A stretch of DNA of 11,239 bases from an uncultured Bacilli bacterium (GTDB lineage Bacteria > Bacillota_I > Bacilli_A > RF39 > UBA660). Location of the stretch: the NCBI GenBank assembly GCA_947853365.1, contig CANTWQ010000090.1, positions 1 to 11,239 on the forward strand, written 5' to 3'. Numbering within the stretch: position 1 is the first letter of the stretch; the number at the start of each line of letters is the position of its first letter. The notes beneath the pieces are model-generated. The model had not been told where the DNA came from, did not search any database, and saw only the letters and a program-made list of their open reading frames with translations. Of this stretch, positions 10,788 to 11,239 are shown piece after piece. Both the position numbers and the translations under genes were made by a program.

Positions 10788-11239
10788 ATGAAAAAAATAG
10801 GATTTCTTCTTTTTGCAATTATCTTTTTTCTCGTACCAATGGTTGGAAATTCCTTGACTTTGTCTGATCTTCCACCTGTTGTTCATGTGCAAAATTTAGA
10901 TGAGAAAGCATATGATGTAGAAAAAGAAATTACTCAAGATAAGGTTATTGTTTCGTTGAAAGAAAAGAATGGAGATTTATCTTATTCGTGGACTTTTCCT
11001 AGAGATGAAGTGGGAGAAGAGTTAACGCTTGATTTTAATTTAGATTTTGATAGTCCTTATCAAGCTCAAATTGATGCATTAAGTAAAGAGAATACGGATA
11101 AGCTTTATCTTTCATTTGAACATCATGGACAATTGCCAAGTGAAGCAACGATTCAAGTGGATGTCAGTGACTATTATGATAATGGCGAGAAATTATATCT
11201 TTATTACTATAACGAAGAAAAAGGACAAATTGAATATAT
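10788..11239 (+). CDS. Secreted protein of unknown function, N-terminal part (truncated by window)
   Basis: The frame opens at an ATG with GGGGTGG about 5 nt upstream and runs off the window after 150 complete codons. Residues 1-20 are a signal peptide (lysines, then a hydrophobic core ending in PMVGNS) without a lipobox. The mature part is acidic and polar, with beta-strand-like segments such as GDLSYSWTFPRDE and VDVSDYYDNGEKLYLYYYNEE. The latter type, 'V-x-V...G-x-x-L-Y-L-Y-Y-Y-N', recalls beta-sandwich domains in secreted Bacillota proteins of unknown function. No enzyme motif is visible. It lies 29 nt after the CPBP gene and is likely co-transcribed. The rest of the protein, which may hold membrane or wall anchors, is outside the window. 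Confidence 0.65.
   Translation, partial: MKKIGFLLFAIIFFLVPMVGNSLTLSDLPPVVHVQNLDEKAYDVEKEITQDKVIVSLKEKNGDLSYSWTFPRDEVGEELTLDFNLDFDSPYQAQIDALSKENTDKLYLSFEHHGQLPSEATIQVDVSDYYDNGEKLYLYYYNEEKGQIEY

Noticed and set aside
1..11239. Insertion sequences, CRISPR arrays, tRNA or rRNA genes
   Set aside because: No transposase motif, regularly spaced repeats, tRNA cloverleaf or rRNA segment was found on either strand by eye.

Overview
The window looks like chromosomal DNA of a low-GC, Gram-positive-type bacterium (Bacillota, Bacilli-like, perhaps a gut Erysipelotrichia or RF39-type lineage). The evidence is the L21-Prp-L27 ribosomal operon with a Prp-cleavable extension on L27, an RNase J paralogue, a lipoprotein signal peptide, AGGAGG-type ribosome binding sites and TGnTATAAT promoters. 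TGA is used as a stop, so this is not a mycoplasma-type code. No transposon, tRNA, rRNA or CRISPR array is visible.

Layout. 1-181 is the tail of a YhcG/DUF1016-type nuclease gene, followed by a possible structured RNA ending in a perfect terminator. 487-1104 is a nucleotidyltransferase-like protein, convergent with a YwaF/TMEM164-type membrane protein. A two-gene operon follows (Tim44-like membrane protein with zinc ribbon, then an AlkD-type DNA glycosylase), convergent with yidD and an orphan ZnuA-like lipoprotein. rnc (RNase III) lies back-to-back with yidD and converges on an RsmF-type rRNA methyltransferase. A 421-bp promoter-rich gap precedes an RNase J2-like gene. Then come rplU-prp-rpmA with an L21 leader, a 12-codon micro-gene with its own promoter, ribosome binding site and terminator, a CPBP-family membrane protein, and a truncated secreted protein.

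How the genes fit. Much of the window is RNA and ribosome housekeeping: rnc, the RNase J paralogue, the rRNA methyltransferase, L21, L27 and its processing protease. A second theme is envelope function: YidD, the Tim44-like protein, the YwaF-type protein, the lipoprotein and CPBP.

Most notable observations. (1) The isolated micro-gene for the peptide MFGWLKAIFFGF. (2) Four proteins keep a recognisable enzyme or binding fold but have lost canonical active-site or ligand residues: the ZnuA-like protein (all four metal ligands), the RNase J paralogue, the CPBP protein and the nucleotidyltransferase. (3) Regulatory DNA is very compact: all three convergent gene pairs share a bidirectional terminator that overlaps the stop codons, nearly every promoter has an extended -10, and several predicted leaders are only 10-20 nt long. 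All residue comparisons come from memory of family motifs, not from computed alignments.
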